NCBI GenBank assembly: GCA_015063245.1
Contig: SUSV01000002.1
Location: forward strand, 62,001 to 126,000
Direction: 5' to 3'
DNA from: Thermoplasmata archaeon
GTDB lineage: Archaea > Thermoplasmatota > Thermoplasmata > Methanomassiliicoccales > Methanomethylophilaceae
Length of the DNA: 64,000 bases
Shown one piece after another: positions 1 to 9,170 of the stretch (positions within the stretch are counted from its first letter, which is position 1; the number at the start of each line of letters is the position of its first letter). The notes below the pieces were generated by a model. It saw only the letters and a program-made list of their open reading frames with translations. It did not search any database and was not told where the DNA came from. The translations under genes were made by a program, and so were the position numbers.

Positions 1-2
1 AG

Positions 3-464
3 GGGCTGTACGGCTCCAAGTCGTTCATGTCCAGGTCGGTAAGCCTCAGCAAGGAGAACAGCGAGAAACCTATCTTCCATGACATAGGCGCATGGATCGA
101 GCTGATCCCTGGCGTATTCATCACACCGTTCTACTACGACCCCAAAGGATACGGGGAAACGTTCATGGTCATAGTGGAAGGCAGCAGGGTCGCGCTCCTC
201 AGCGGACGCTGCTCATGCTATCCGGACAAGGTCATATCCGATGTCCAGGAGCATATCGGAAAGAAGGTTACGGCATTCATAGGCCCCGTTCTCCTTGAAA
301 AGAAGAAGAAACCGGTCGCGGCAGCTTATGCAGAAATGCTAGCATCCGTGCCCGATCTGTATCTCAACCATTGCGTCGGTCCCGATGGGATCGTCAATCT
401 GAGGGTGCACCTCGGATTGGACGGAGTCTCGGATTTCTATGTCGGAGACGTTTACAATCTGTGA
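3..464 (+). CDS. MBL-fold metallo-hydrolase-like protein, C-terminal part (5' end outside window)
   Basis: Frame is open from the window start; pattern 'ALLSGRCSCYPDKVISDVQ...VTAFIGPVLL...LYLNHCVGPDGI...FYVGDVYNL' resembles the C-terminal half of MJ0888/dihydropterin-type MBL hydrolases. Confidence 0.55.
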   Translation, partial: GLYGSKSFMSRSVSLSKENSEKPIFHDIGAWIELIPGVFITPFYYDPKGYGETFMVIVEGSRVALLSGRCSCYPDKVISDVQEHIGKKVTAFIGPVLLEKKKKPVAAAYAEMLASVPDLYLNHCVGPDGIVNLRVHLGLDGVSDFYVGDVYNL

Positions 465-514
465 AACTCCAAATATGTTTTTATACGAGTACAAACAAAT
501 CCCAACTTGATAAT

Positions 515-1405
515 ATGGCGTACTGGCGCAGCAGAACTGCATTGATGTTCGTCGCGATGACAGGAATACTGGTCGCGTTGGGATCCGTTGTAGGATACGC
601 GTTCGACAACATGTGGACCGGATTCTACGTAATGCTCGCACTGTCTCTGGTGATAACCTTCGTGTCGTTCTTCTTCTCGAAGTCGATGGCACTGAAGGCC
701 AACAAGGTGCATCTCATCACTCGCGAGGAGGAGCCCAGGCTCTACGATACAGTGTACAAGCTGTCTCAGAAGGCGGGACTTCCCATGCCTGAGGTAGGCA
801 TCTCAGAGGTCCCTATGCCCAATGCATTCGCAACCGGACGCAACCCCAAGAACGCCGCGGTCGTGGCGACAAGGCCTCTGCTCAATCTCCTTTCGGATGA
901 CGAGCTCGAAGGGGTCATAGCTCACGAATTGTCACATGTGAAGAACAGGGATATCCTGGTCATGTCGTTCGCTTCCGCGATGGCATCCATCATCTCGTTC
1001 GTGACCAGGATGGCGGTCTGGAGCGCGGTGTTCGATGACAGGGACAACCCTTCGGGACTCATCATCGCTCTCATCGCAGACCTGACGCTGCCTTTCGCGG
1101 CGATGCTCATCCAGCTCGGGGTATCCAGGAACAGGGAGTTCCTTGCAGACGAATCCGGAGCGAGGCTCACGGGAAAGCCCATGGCGCTTGCGGACGCTCT
1201 TATGAGGCTTGAGACCGGATGCACAGCTAGGACCAACACCTACAACAATCCGTCAGCTGCCAACATGTGGATCTCCAACCCATTCGGTAAGAAGAAGACC
1301 GGAGTGTTCACCGGCCTTTTCAGCACACACCCGTCAACGGAAGACCGTATCCAGAGGCTGAAGATGCTCGATCAGGAGCTCAACGGAGTCCAGCACTTTT
1401 ACTGA
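515..1405 (+). CDS. htpX: M48 family zinc metalloprotease HtpX
   Basis: HELSHVKNRDI motif, N-terminal TM segments, 'NREFLADESGA', 'THPSTEDRIQRL'; ATG at 515 inside a longer ORF. Confidence 0.95.
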   Translation: MAYWRSRTALMFVAMTGILVALGSVVGYAFDNMWTGFYVMLALSLVITFVSFFFSKSMALKANKVHLITREEEPRLYDTVYKLSQKAGLPMPEVGISEVPMPNAFATGRNPKNAAVVATRPLLNLLSDDELEGVIAHELSHVKNRDILVMSFASAMASIISFVTRMAVWSAVFDDRDNPSGLIIALIADLTLPFAAMLIQLGVSRNREFLADESGARLTGKPMALADALMRLETGCTARTNTYNNPSAANMWISNPFGKKKTGVFTGLFSTHPSTEDRIQRLKMLDQELNGVQHFY

Positions 1406-2691
1406 ACCGGTTCCCATTTGGACAATTCATTTACCTTCGAGAGAGTGGATCCCCTCTTGATCTCCTCTCTCGTACGGTTCTCCCTCTCATGGACATCCAG
1501 TGAGCGGTTGGCCACCTCTACAGCGACCTCCTTGGGTACGACGATCACTCCGCTCTCGTCCCCGATGATCCAATCGCCGGTCCTTACCTTCTGACCGCCG
1601 ACAGTGACCTCGATACCTATTCCGCCGTATCCCTTGGGCTCTCCGGCGCAGGGGGCGACCGTTCTTGAGAATGCAGGGAACTTCAGATCCCTTATGTCAT
1701 CGATGTCCCTGATGGCACCGTCGATGACGATACCGTGGGCTCCCATGACCATCGCGGAGCATGTTGCGAGCTCTCCCCATACGGCGACGGGCGCTCCTCC
1801 TACATCAACGACGAGGATGTCGCCCTCCTTCACATGGTCTATGGCCTCGACGGGCTTCGCCCAGTCCCCGTTGGTAGTCTGGACGGTCAGCGCGCGTCCG
1901 ACCATCCTCTGCCTGTGCTGGAGTGATTGGGGGACGATCCCGATCATGACTCCCTGCTTGTGATATGCATCAGATATGTTGCAGGTGGATACCTTCGAGA
2001 AGGCCTCGAACAGCTGGTCCTCGGTGTACTTCTTCGAGATGCCCGTCTCGATCTTTGCACCGGCCATGGCCTTCTTGACGTTCTCCGCCGCCTGCTTTAT
2101 GTTGCCTGTCTTGATGATGGCTCCGCCGACGATGACGTCTGTGGCCCCTGCCTCGACATACTGTCCGGCGTTCTCTGCCGTGATGCCGCCTGCGACCGCG
2201 ACAGGTATCGAGATCGATTCGACAACCTTCTTCAATGTGTCGATGGGCGGTTCCTCCCCTTTCATCTGCGTGTCGATACCCATGTGGAGGCAGACGTACG
2301 CGACTCCCAGCTTCTCGACCTCTATGGAACGCTGGACCTTGTCGGGGACGTTGATCATGTCGACCATGACCTCTGCACCGTATTTCCTTCCGGCCATGAC
2401 GGCCTCCTCGATCGTGGAATCCTCTGACAGTCCGAGGACGGTGATGATGTTCGCACCGGCCTTGGCCATGATCTCGACCTCGACACCTCCGACATCCATG
2501 GTCTTGGTGTCCGCGATTATCTTCTTGCCCGGGAACTCCCTGCGCAGCGTACGAACAGCTTCGGCTCCTTCGCTCTTGATGAGAGGTGTTCCTACCTCCA
2601 CCCAATCCGCACCGCCGTCCACGGCTTCGTGGGCGATGACTACGGCTCTGTTCAACTGCATGAGGTCCAATGCTATCTGCAATACGGGCAT
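1399..2691 (-). CDS. Bifunctional 3-hexulose-6-phosphate synthase / RraA-like (demethylmenaquinone methyltransferase-like) fusion
   Basis: N-domain 'LQIALDLMQLNRA...IIADTKTMDVGGVE...AVAGGITAENA', C-domain 'GDILVVDVGGAPVAVWGELATCSAMVMGAHGIVIDGAIRDIDDI'. Confidence 0.93.
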   Translation of the reverse strand: MPVLQIALDLMQLNRAVVIAHEAVDGGADWVEVGTPLIKSEGAEAVRTLRREFPGKKIIADTKTMDVGGVEVEIMAKAGANIITVLGLSEDSTIEEAVMAGRKYGAEVMVDMINVPDKVQRSIEVEKLGVAYVCLHMGIDTQMKGEEPPIDTLKKVVESISIPVAVAGGITAENAGQYVEAGATDVIVGGAIIKTGNIKQAAENVKKAMAGAKIETGISKKYTEDQLFEAFSKVSTCNISDAYHKQGVMIGIVPQSLQHRQRMVGRALTVQTTNGDWAKPVEAIDHVKEGDILVVDVGGAPVAVWGELATCSAMVMGAHGIVIDGAIRDIDDIRDLKFPAFSRTVAPCAGEPKGYGGIGIEVTVGGQKVRTGDWIIGDESGVIVVPKEVAVEVANRSLDVHERENRTREEIKRGSTLSKVNELSKWEPVQ

Positions 2692-3114
2692 GATTGCATC
2701 AAAATAATCGCGATATATACGGATATGGATGGGTGTGCGCGACTATTGACGAACATGAAGAAGCCACTCAGCTCGCCCGTCTATCATCATGATCAGCTCG
2801 AAAAAACGATCATCATCGTGGCAGAGCTGTGTAGGATTTCATCCGATAAAATGGTTGACCGAGCGTCGTTGGAGCCAGGGGTTTTAAGCATATATCAAAG
2901 GCTTTTATCGGGTGGTTATACCCCCTCCATTTCCACTGGAATAGGATTATATATCCAATATGGGTTTCCTTTGGGAACCCTTTGGATTTCTTACTATTTT
3001 CTGACTACCCTTCCCCGGTTGGGGAAGGCTCAAAAGAAAAGCATCCGAATTGGGTTTTTTAGGTGTAGGTGCAGGGGGCACACACCCCCTGAATTTTGAC
3101 CGGCTAGGCTGTTT

Positions 3115-3315
3115 TCAGAATGCTGGCTCGAATCTCATCTCGAGAGGCTGTCCGCAGATCATGCATCTTGAGAATGGGTTCAACTCATCATTCATTGTTC
3201 CGCAATACTTGCATACGCATCCCATAGGAACAGCATGTTTCTTACCATATTTATGGAGGTCTAAAGGTCGGAACTTAACCTGTGAAAATTTGTCCGAGGA
3301 TGTTGTCTTAGTCAT
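3115..3315 (-). CDS. Small zinc-ribbon protein (66 aa)
   Basis: CKYCGTMNDELNPFSRCMICG; start ATG overlaps the stop of the upstream small ORF (ATGACTAA). Confidence 0.6.
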   Translation of the reverse strand: MTKTTSSDKFSQVKFRPLDLHKYGKKHAVPMGCVCKYCGTMNDELNPFSRCMICGQPLEMRFEPAF

Positions 3316-3484
3316 CTTCCTCGTCGCCCTCTTCGTTGAAGCAGACCTGCTTGTCGCCGTCCTTCGAAGGGGGTACGTAATCGGGGTTCGCCTCGGGCCT
3401 TCCGGCGGGATATTCCACGGCGAATGTCGCCTTGTAGTCCTCATCGGATACGATCTTTCCTGAAGGGAACTTGTACAAGGTCAT
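3308..3484 (-). CDS. Small acidic hypothetical protein (58 aa, MTLYKFPSGKIVSDEDYKATFAVEYPAGRPEANPDYVPPSKDGDKQVCFNEEGDEEDD)
   Basis: Open frame below the supplied ORF length cutoff, 4+ nt overlap with the downstream zinc-ribbon ORF. Confidence 0.5.
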   Translation of the reverse strand: MTLYKFPSGKIVSDEDYKATFAVEYPAGRPEANPDYVPPSKDGDKQVCFNEEGDEEDD

Positions 3485-3532
3485 AGTATCGAAAAGAAAG
3501 AACAGAGGGGTTGACCCTCCGTGAGATGTTTC

Positions 3533-3802
3533 TCAGAGAACGGTGGATGCAACGCACTCGATCTCGGCGATTCCGGGGATTGCACGGAGTGCCTCTTCGA
3601 GCTTGCTTCCGATCTCTTGGTCGGCATCGTCGACGACGAAACCGGCTGTGATCTTCATGAGACCGAATGCAACAGGGTTGATGCTGGTCTCTGTGATCTG
3701 AATTCCTGCGGGAATGAGCGTGGGGAGCTTATCGATGATAGCCTGGAGATCCACTTCCGTTCCCTCGGGCATGAGGTCGTATCCTGCAACAATCTGTCCC
3801 AT
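3533..3802 (-). CDS. ef1b: Translation elongation factor aEF-1 beta
   Basis: MGQIVAGYDLMPEGTEVDLQAI...NPVAFGLMKITAGFVVDD...EEALRAIPGIAEIEC. Confidence 0.93.
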   Translation of the reverse strand: MGQIVAGYDLMPEGTEVDLQAIIDKLPTLIPAGIQITETSINPVAFGLMKITAGFVVDDADQEIGSKLEEALRAIPGIAEIECVASTVL

Positions 3803-3811
3803 TTCAACACC

Positions 3812-3979
3812 TCATGGTCCGATAAATCCGCATTTCTTGCACTCGTAGGGTACACTCTGGTCACGGCACTGGTCGCACCTTCCGATCTCGTACTCCCCGC
3901 ATTTGGGGCACTTGAAGAAAGTGTTGCCATGGCCGATGAGCCTCTTACCGCATGAAGAGCATATCTTGTCAGCTGCCAT
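3812..3979 (-). CDS. Archaeal zinc-ribbon protein (55 aa) upstream of aEF-1 beta
   Basis: MAADKICSSCGKRLIGHGNTFFKCPKCGEYEIGRCDQCRDQSVPYECKKCGFIGP; four CxxC motifs; not in the ORF track because it is short. Confidence 0.85.
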   Translation of the reverse strand: MAADKICSSCGKRLIGHGNTFFKCPKCGEYEIGRCDQCRDQSVPYECKKCGFIGP

Positions 3980-4056
3980 GTATTGTGCGATAATATAGGT
4001 TATATAAAAGAGGATGGGTTTGCCCGTCCTGCGCCTTCAGAAGGGCGGAGAACAGG

Positions 4057-5484
4057 TCATTCTATCCTCGGAATCTCCTTTTTCCCTAACAGGATGTCCA
4101 AATCAAATAGGGCGATGTTGTTATCTGTGGCATACTCCCTGAGATCGTCGGTGAAGCCTGACAGGGAGAAGAGCGCAAACCTTGTGTTATAGGATCCCTT
4201 CAGTGAACGGACCCTTATCTGTAATGTGTTCAAGGCGGAGAAGTCCATCGGAGTTCTCGTGAACTTGCATTCTCCGAACAGGTTCATGCGGTCGTTGCCC
4301 TTCCTAACTGTAGCGACGATGTCTATGTCCACGCTCTCCGTGATGGTCTTCCCGTTCTCGTCCTTTACTTTCTTCCCGTTCTTTATAATCGGTGCTTTGC
4401 CCCACCAGGAGCCTACCTCGGAGCAGGGGTAGTTCCTTCTGACGAAGTCCCTGCAATAGTCCTCGAACCTGGGGCCCAGCCACGAGGAGATCACCTGCTT
4501 CAGATCATCATACGGGTCCTCGGAGCCCATCATCTCTTTGTTCCTGTCGATGACGCTGTAGTAGAACGAAGTCATCGGGTCGGATATGCGGTAGACTTTT
4601 GATTTCTTGGATGATATGAGGGAGTCCCTCTTCTCAATGAACCCTGATACAATCATCCTCTCCAGCTGTTGCTGAAGGGAGACATCCGGAAGTCCGGTCC
4701 GATTCTTCATCTCGTTGTAGGTGTTGTCTCCCAAGACTATGGATTTGAATATCGATACCGAATCCCTTCCGGCATTGCCCATCTCTCTGTTGATCCCGAA
4801 TTGGATATCGTTCTGTATGAATCCGAATCTGTTGAGGATGTAGCCGTTCATGATATCCTTGTAGCAGCGGTTCCCTGTCAGGCTGTGATATGCGGTAACG
4901 CCTCCCAACGTCAGATAGGTCCTGATAAAATCGTCATCGGATACATCTGGCTGGAATTCTCTCGCCTCTTCTGGTTCTATCGGGCCGAGATTGATCGTGA
5001 ACATGAAGCGCTTGTATAGCGGCTTTCCTGAGTTCATTACCTCCTCCAGCAGCAGGGAAACGGACGAACCGGAGATGATGATCATAGATTCCGTATTCCT
5101 GACCACCCAGTCGGTAAGATGCTGTATCTCCGACGCGCCTGCGCTGTAGTTCGATGTCAGATATGGAAGCTCATCGAATACGATTACCATCCTGTTCTTC
5201 TTGCAGAGTTCCTTGATGATTTCCATCGATTCGCGCATAGAATTCGTGCTAATTTGGGAACTTGTGAACTCGGAGATGGAGTTGTTTATGATGTCTAGAT
5301 TGATTTTGTACGTCGCATCGTCCAGTTCGATGTTGATGTGAGGTTTGTCCGAGATGAACCTCTCTATCAGGGTGGTCTTGCCGATACGGCGGCGACCGAA
5401 GATCATACAGGTCTTGTTGGACTCCTCCTCGTAGATTCTGGTCAGGAGTGCGAGTTCTTTGGAACGGCCGATGAATCTCTGCAT
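4057..5484 (-). CDS. Archaeal AAA ATPase with DUF234-type C-terminal nuclease-like domain
   Basis: FGRRRIGKTTLIERF Walker A, 'MVIVFDELPYL' Walker B, C-terminal 'VDIDIVATVR...NLFGECKFTRTPMDFSAL'. Confidence 0.9.
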   Translation of the reverse strand: MQRFIGRSKELALLTRIYEEESNKTCMIFGRRRIGKTTLIERFISDKPHINIELDDATYKINLDIINNSISEFTSSQISTNSMRESMEIIKELCKKNRMVIVFDELPYLTSNYSAGASEIQHLTDWVVRNTESMIIISGSSVSLLLEEVMNSGKPLYKRFMFTINLGPIEPEEAREFQPDVSDDDFIRTYLTLGGVTAYHSLTGNRCYKDIMNGYILNRFGFIQNDIQFGINREMGNAGRDSVSIFKSIVLGDNTYNEMKNRTGLPDVSLQQQLERMIVSGFIEKRDSLISSKKSKVYRISDPMTSFYYSVIDRNKEMMGSEDPYDDLKQVISSWLGPRFEDYCRDFVRRNYPCSEVGSWWGKAPIIKNGKKVKDENGKTITESVDIDIVATVRKGNDRMNLFGECKFTRTPMDFSALNTLQIRVRSLKGSYNTRFALFSLSGFTDDLREYATDNNIALFDLDILLGKKEIPRIE

Positions 5485-5510
5485 GTTTGTTCCATGTTTT
5501 AGTGATATTT

Positions 5511-5570
5511 AATTTTACATATATTTTGTATATGTAATAAATTTTACAAATAGAAATTATATGTAAAATT
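5511..5570. promoter_or_regulatory. AT-rich inverted-repeat operator-like array upstream of the DUF234 ATPase gene
   Basis: Perfect 12-bp inverted repeat AATTTTACATAT (5511-5522)/ATATGTAAAATT (5559-5570) with an internal TTTTACA copy near 5542. Confidence 0.65.
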
Positions 5571-5621
5571 TATAATAATCATGTGATAACCGCCAAATAT
5601 CCAAAAATCATCCTCCGTAGC

Positions 5622-6488
5622 ATGAGGATCCATACCGATTGCGTGCCCTGCCTGATGAAACGTGTCCTTTTCCAATCCAGACTCTCGGAGGGCATGGATG
5701 AGAAGGCATCGGTGGAGGCAGGCCTGAAGGTGTTCGCAGAGGGGTTCGACTACAGCAGGAAATCAGTCGATGTGGCGACCGAAGTGCACAGGGCATCATA
5801 TGCGGTATTGGGCGAGGATCCCTACCATGACCTCAAGGTCCGTGCGGATGAAGTTGCTGCAAAATACATGGATCTGGCACAGAAGTTCGTGGACTCATCG
5901 GACGATAAGCTCCGGGCGGCGCTGATGGTCGCGGTCATAGGCAACATCATGGATTTCGGATCCACGGGCGGCATCGATAACCCCGAGCTCTTCGAGAAGA
6001 TGTTCGACAAGCTCATCGATCAGGGGCTCGGCATCGATGATTCCGACAGGATAGAGGCTGTGCTCGATAAACCGGGTACCGTCGTCTACATGTTCGACAA
6101 TTGCGGCGAGACGCAGCTGGACAAGATCCTCATTAGATACCTCCGCTCCCGCGGCAAGAGGGTGGTCGGGATGGTGAGGGGCAGGCCGATCCTGAACGAC
6201 GTCACGAGGGAGGATGCTGTCCGTTCCCGGCTCGACAAGGAGCTGGACCTGATGCTGGATACCGGATGCTTCTATGTAGGCATAGATTGGAACGATGTCC
6301 CTGAGGACCTCATGAGGGAGATCGAGGGATGCGACATAATCATCGCGAAGGGAATGGGCAACTACGAATCTTTATCGGATGAGACCATTCCAGTGCCCGT
6401 GGCGCATGTGCTGCGCACCAAGTGCAAACCGGTCGCGGACTCCATCGGGGCTCCGTTGGACCAGAATGTCGTCTATGTCCGCGGGTGA
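5622..6488 (+). CDS. DUF89 family protein (damage-control phosphatase ARMT1-like)
   Basis: MRIHTDCVPCLMKR N-terminus, 'VVYMFDNCGETQLDKILI', 'IIAKGMGNYESL'. Confidence 0.9.
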   Translation: MRIHTDCVPCLMKRVLFQSRLSEGMDEKASVEAGLKVFAEGFDYSRKSVDVATEVHRASYAVLGEDPYHDLKVRADEVAAKYMDLAQKFVDSSDDKLRAALMVAVIGNIMDFGSTGGIDNPELFEKMFDKLIDQGLGIDDSDRIEAVLDKPGTVVYMFDNCGETQLDKILIRYLRSRGKRVVGMVRGRPILNDVTREDAVRSRLDKELDLMLDTGCFYVGIDWNDVPEDLMREIEGCDIIIAKGMGNYESLSDETIPVPVAHVLRTKCKPVADSIGAPLDQNVVYVRG

Positions 6489-6492
6489 TATC

Positions 6493-7515
6493 ATGAAGGT
6501 AAGACAGGCAGTCGTTATGGTAGGCGGGATGGGAACGCGTCTCCGTCCCCTGACCGAGAACAAACCGAAACCGATGCTCTCGGTGGCTGATAAACCGTGC
6601 ATATGGTATCTCATGAGATCATTGGCCCGTGCAGGCATCGAGGAGGTGATTCTAGCATGCGGATACAAGCCCGGCATGATGGAGTCACTCGGGGACGGCA
6701 GCGATCTAGGGATAAGGGTCGTCTATTCCTATGAGGATGAGCCTCTTGGGACCGCAGGGGCGATCAAGAACGTAGAATCCAGATTGGACGAGGTGTTCGT
6801 AGCGGCGAACGGCGACGTGTTCGCTGATATCGATGTCAAGAAGGAGGTGGAGACTCACTTCGCCAACGACGCCACGGTCACGATAGCCCTCACACCCGTC
6901 GAGAACCCGTGCGAGTTCGGCATCGCACGCGTGGACGATACCGGGAGGATCCTGGAGTTCAAGGAGAAGCCCAAACCGGAAGAGGTGTTCTCCAATCTGA
7001 TCAATGCCGGAGTATACGTTGTGAACAGGTCCGTCCTCGAGAAGGTCCCCGCAGGAAAGTTCTACGATTTCTCCAAGGACCTGGTCAAGGTCCTGATGGA
7101 GGAAGGCAAGAGGATCCAGTCCTACAGCCTCACGGGAACATGGATGGATGTCGGAAGGCCGCACGACCTCCTGGAGGCGAATCTCGCCGTCGCGGAGAGG
7201 GAGTACAGGCTCAAGAGATTCGATTCAGCGGTAGAATGCTGCTCCAGGGACCAGTTCTACCTCGGACCCGGGGCATCCATCGAGAACTCATCCACTGTCA
7301 AGACGGTCATCTCGAAAGGATCCGCCGTAAGGGATTCGAATCTGAACCGCGTCCTCATCCTGGAGAACTGCAAGGTCGACGGTGCGAGGATTGAGAACTC
7401 TATCCTGGGCGACGGTTGTGTCGTGAGGAAGGGTGCCGAGATAACGAATGCGGTGCTCGCCGACAACACGGTCGTCGAAGAGGGTCAGAGGATAGAGGGC
7501 GACAGGATAGTCTGA
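6493..7515 (+). CDS. Nucleotidyltransferase family NDP-sugar synthase with left-handed beta-helix C-terminus
   Basis: AVVMVGGMGTRLRPLTENKPKPMLSV, 'DEPLGTAGAI', C-terminal hexapeptide-like repeats. Confidence 0.92.
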   Translation: MKVRQAVVMVGGMGTRLRPLTENKPKPMLSVADKPCIWYLMRSLARAGIEEVILACGYKPGMMESLGDGSDLGIRVVYSYEDEPLGTAGAIKNVESRLDEVFVAANGDVFADIDVKKEVETHFANDATVTIALTPVENPCEFGIARVDDTGRILEFKEKPKPEEVFSNLINAGVYVVNRSVLEKVPAGKFYDFSKDLVKVLMEEGKRIQSYSLTGTWMDVGRPHDLLEANLAVAEREYRLKRFDSAVECCSRDQFYLGPGASIENSSTVKTVISKGSAVRDSNLNRVLILENCKVDGARIENSILGDGCVVRKGAEITNAVLADNTVVEEGQRIEGDRIV

Positions 7516-7522
7516 ACGCATC

Positions 7523-7748
7523 TCACCGTTCTTCCAGGAATGGCATCATGTATTGGGGGATCGTGATGACCCCGTTGGATTCTCCGGTTCTGGAGCCTGT
7601 GAGCTTGATGCATCTCCTGACTCCGTACAGATCCTGATTGTCGAGGATGGTTCTGGCGCAGTCCTTTGATCAGCAAGGCCTGTTTTTTGTTCAGACCGGA
7701 ATCCTTCCATTTCTGCATCTGGTCGAGAATCTTTCTACGAAAGCCCAT
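7523..7748 (-). pseudogene. Internally deleted relic of an AAA ATPase (DUF4143-type): N-terminal 30 aa joined to C-terminal ~45 aa out of frame
   Basis: MGFRRKILDQMQKWKDSGLNKKQALLIKGLRQ in one frame followed immediately by DCARTILDNQDLYGVRRCIKLTGSRTGESNGVITIPQYMMPFLEER* in another; no P-loop left. Confidence 0.65.
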
Positions 7749-7775
7749 GATTGATGAATGGGAAGGAACGATGTA

Positions 7776-7836
7776 ACATTTTTTACCACGAAAAAAATGT
7801 GTATTTCAACACTTTTTACCACGAACTTTTTGCGTA
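7776..7836. repeat. Two 28-nt imperfect direct repeats, 33 bp apart, upstream of the ATPase relic
   Basis: ACATTTTTTACCACGAAAAAAATGTGTA (7776-7803) and ACACTTTTTACCACGAACTTTTTGCGTA (7809-7836). Confidence 0.8.
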
Positions 7837-7866
7837 AAACTACACAAAAATGGAGGAACTTTCAAG

Positions 7867-9024
7867 TCACTTCTTCTTCGATTTGGTCCTTTCCTTCTTT
7901 TCCTCGACCACTTCTCTGTACAGCCTGTCGAGCGCTTCGGCGGTAGCCTGTATAGAGTACTCCTCGGCGGTCCTTCTCGCTCCGGCCTTGAGCTCATCGA
8001 TATGAGCCAGGCCTTCGTTTATGACCCTTGCGCAATCCTCCACGGTGGTCTCGAAGAGGTATCCGTTGACCCCGTCCTTGATGACATCAGTGAATGCGCG
8101 CCCGTTGGCGCACATGGCGGGGATCTTGCATGCCATGGCCTCGAGCGTTGTGAGTCCCTGCGTCTCGAACTTGGATGCTGTAATGAAGATGTCCGCGCAT
8201 GAGTAGTACGATATGAGCTCATCGTCGGGGACGAATCCGGCGAAGACGACCTTGTCCTGGACGCCGAGGTCGACCGCAAGCTGCCTCCATTCCTTGTCGC
8301 ATGGCCCCTTCCCGCAGATTAGGAGGACTACATCGTCGGGAACGACCTTCATGGTCTCGATCAGGAGGTCTACCTTCTTCTCGAACGACATGCGCCCTAC
8401 GGTGATCAGCACCCTCTTGCCTACGAGCCCGTGCCTCTCCCTGATCATGTCGCCCTTGTCATCCTTCCTGAACCTGTCGATGTCTACCCCTACCGGGATG
8501 ACCTCGAGCCTCTTCGGTTTGACGCCCATGGCCAGCAGCTCCCTCTCTATGGGAGGCGTAGGAACGACAAGCGCGTTCGGCCTCTTTAGCTCCTGGCGGA
8601 GGTAGATCTGGACCATCTTGTTCAGGACGTTCTTGGGGAGCCTGATCGGGGAGTACTGATATGCGACCTCGTTCACCATGGTGACGAACGTCTGGACGGT
8701 GGGGATGCCGGTCTTGTGCGATGTCACAAGCCCTTTCAGGGTCATGACGGTGCATCCGTGCATGTGGATGAGGTCGGGCTGTATCTCCTGGATCGCCTTC
8801 AGGTTGTTGTGCCTGAACTCCGGCAGGAAGTAACCCTCATAGGACTTGAAGGGCTTCGCTTTGACGTAGTAGATTCCCTCCTCCCTGTCCTTCTCTCCCG
8901 GGTCGGGAGCGACGATGAAGACTTCGTGACCCATCTTCTCGAGGCATTGCCTGGTGGTCAGAACCTGTGTGGCGACCCCGTCGCGCGTCGGGAAATAACT
9001 GTCGGTCACTATTGCGATCCTCAT
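7867..9024 (-). CDS. GT4 family glycosyltransferase
   Basis: MRIAIVTDSYFPTRDGVATQV, 'VGRMSFEKKVDLLIE', 'SKFETQGLTTLEAMACKIPAM'. Confidence 0.95.
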   Translation of the reverse strand: MRIAIVTDSYFPTRDGVATQVLTTRQCLEKMGHEVFIVAPDPGEKDREEGIYYVKAKPFKSYEGYFLPEFRHNNLKAIQEIQPDLIHMHGCTVMTLKGLVTSHKTGIPTVQTFVTMVNEVAYQYSPIRLPKNVLNKMVQIYLRQELKRPNALVVPTPPIERELLAMGVKPKRLEVIPVGVDIDRFRKDDKGDMIRERHGLVGKRVLITVGRMSFEKKVDLLIETMKVVPDDVVLLICGKGPCDKEWRQLAVDLGVQDKVVFAGFVPDDELISYYSCADIFITASKFETQGLTTLEAMACKIPAMCANGRAFTDVIKDGVNGYLFETTVEDCARVINEGLAHIDELKAGARRTAEEYSIQATAEALDRLYREVVEEKKERTKSKKK

Positions 9025-9170
9025 GCTCCGTCCTCCATGATGGCTATACCGCCATGCCGATGCTATCGCGATGCGTAGCGCAGTTATGATGATTTTGGTC
9101 GCATCAAGCCCTCGTTCATTTATAATAAGACGAACACGATGCTCGTGGCATTCGAATTGGAGCTAACCAC

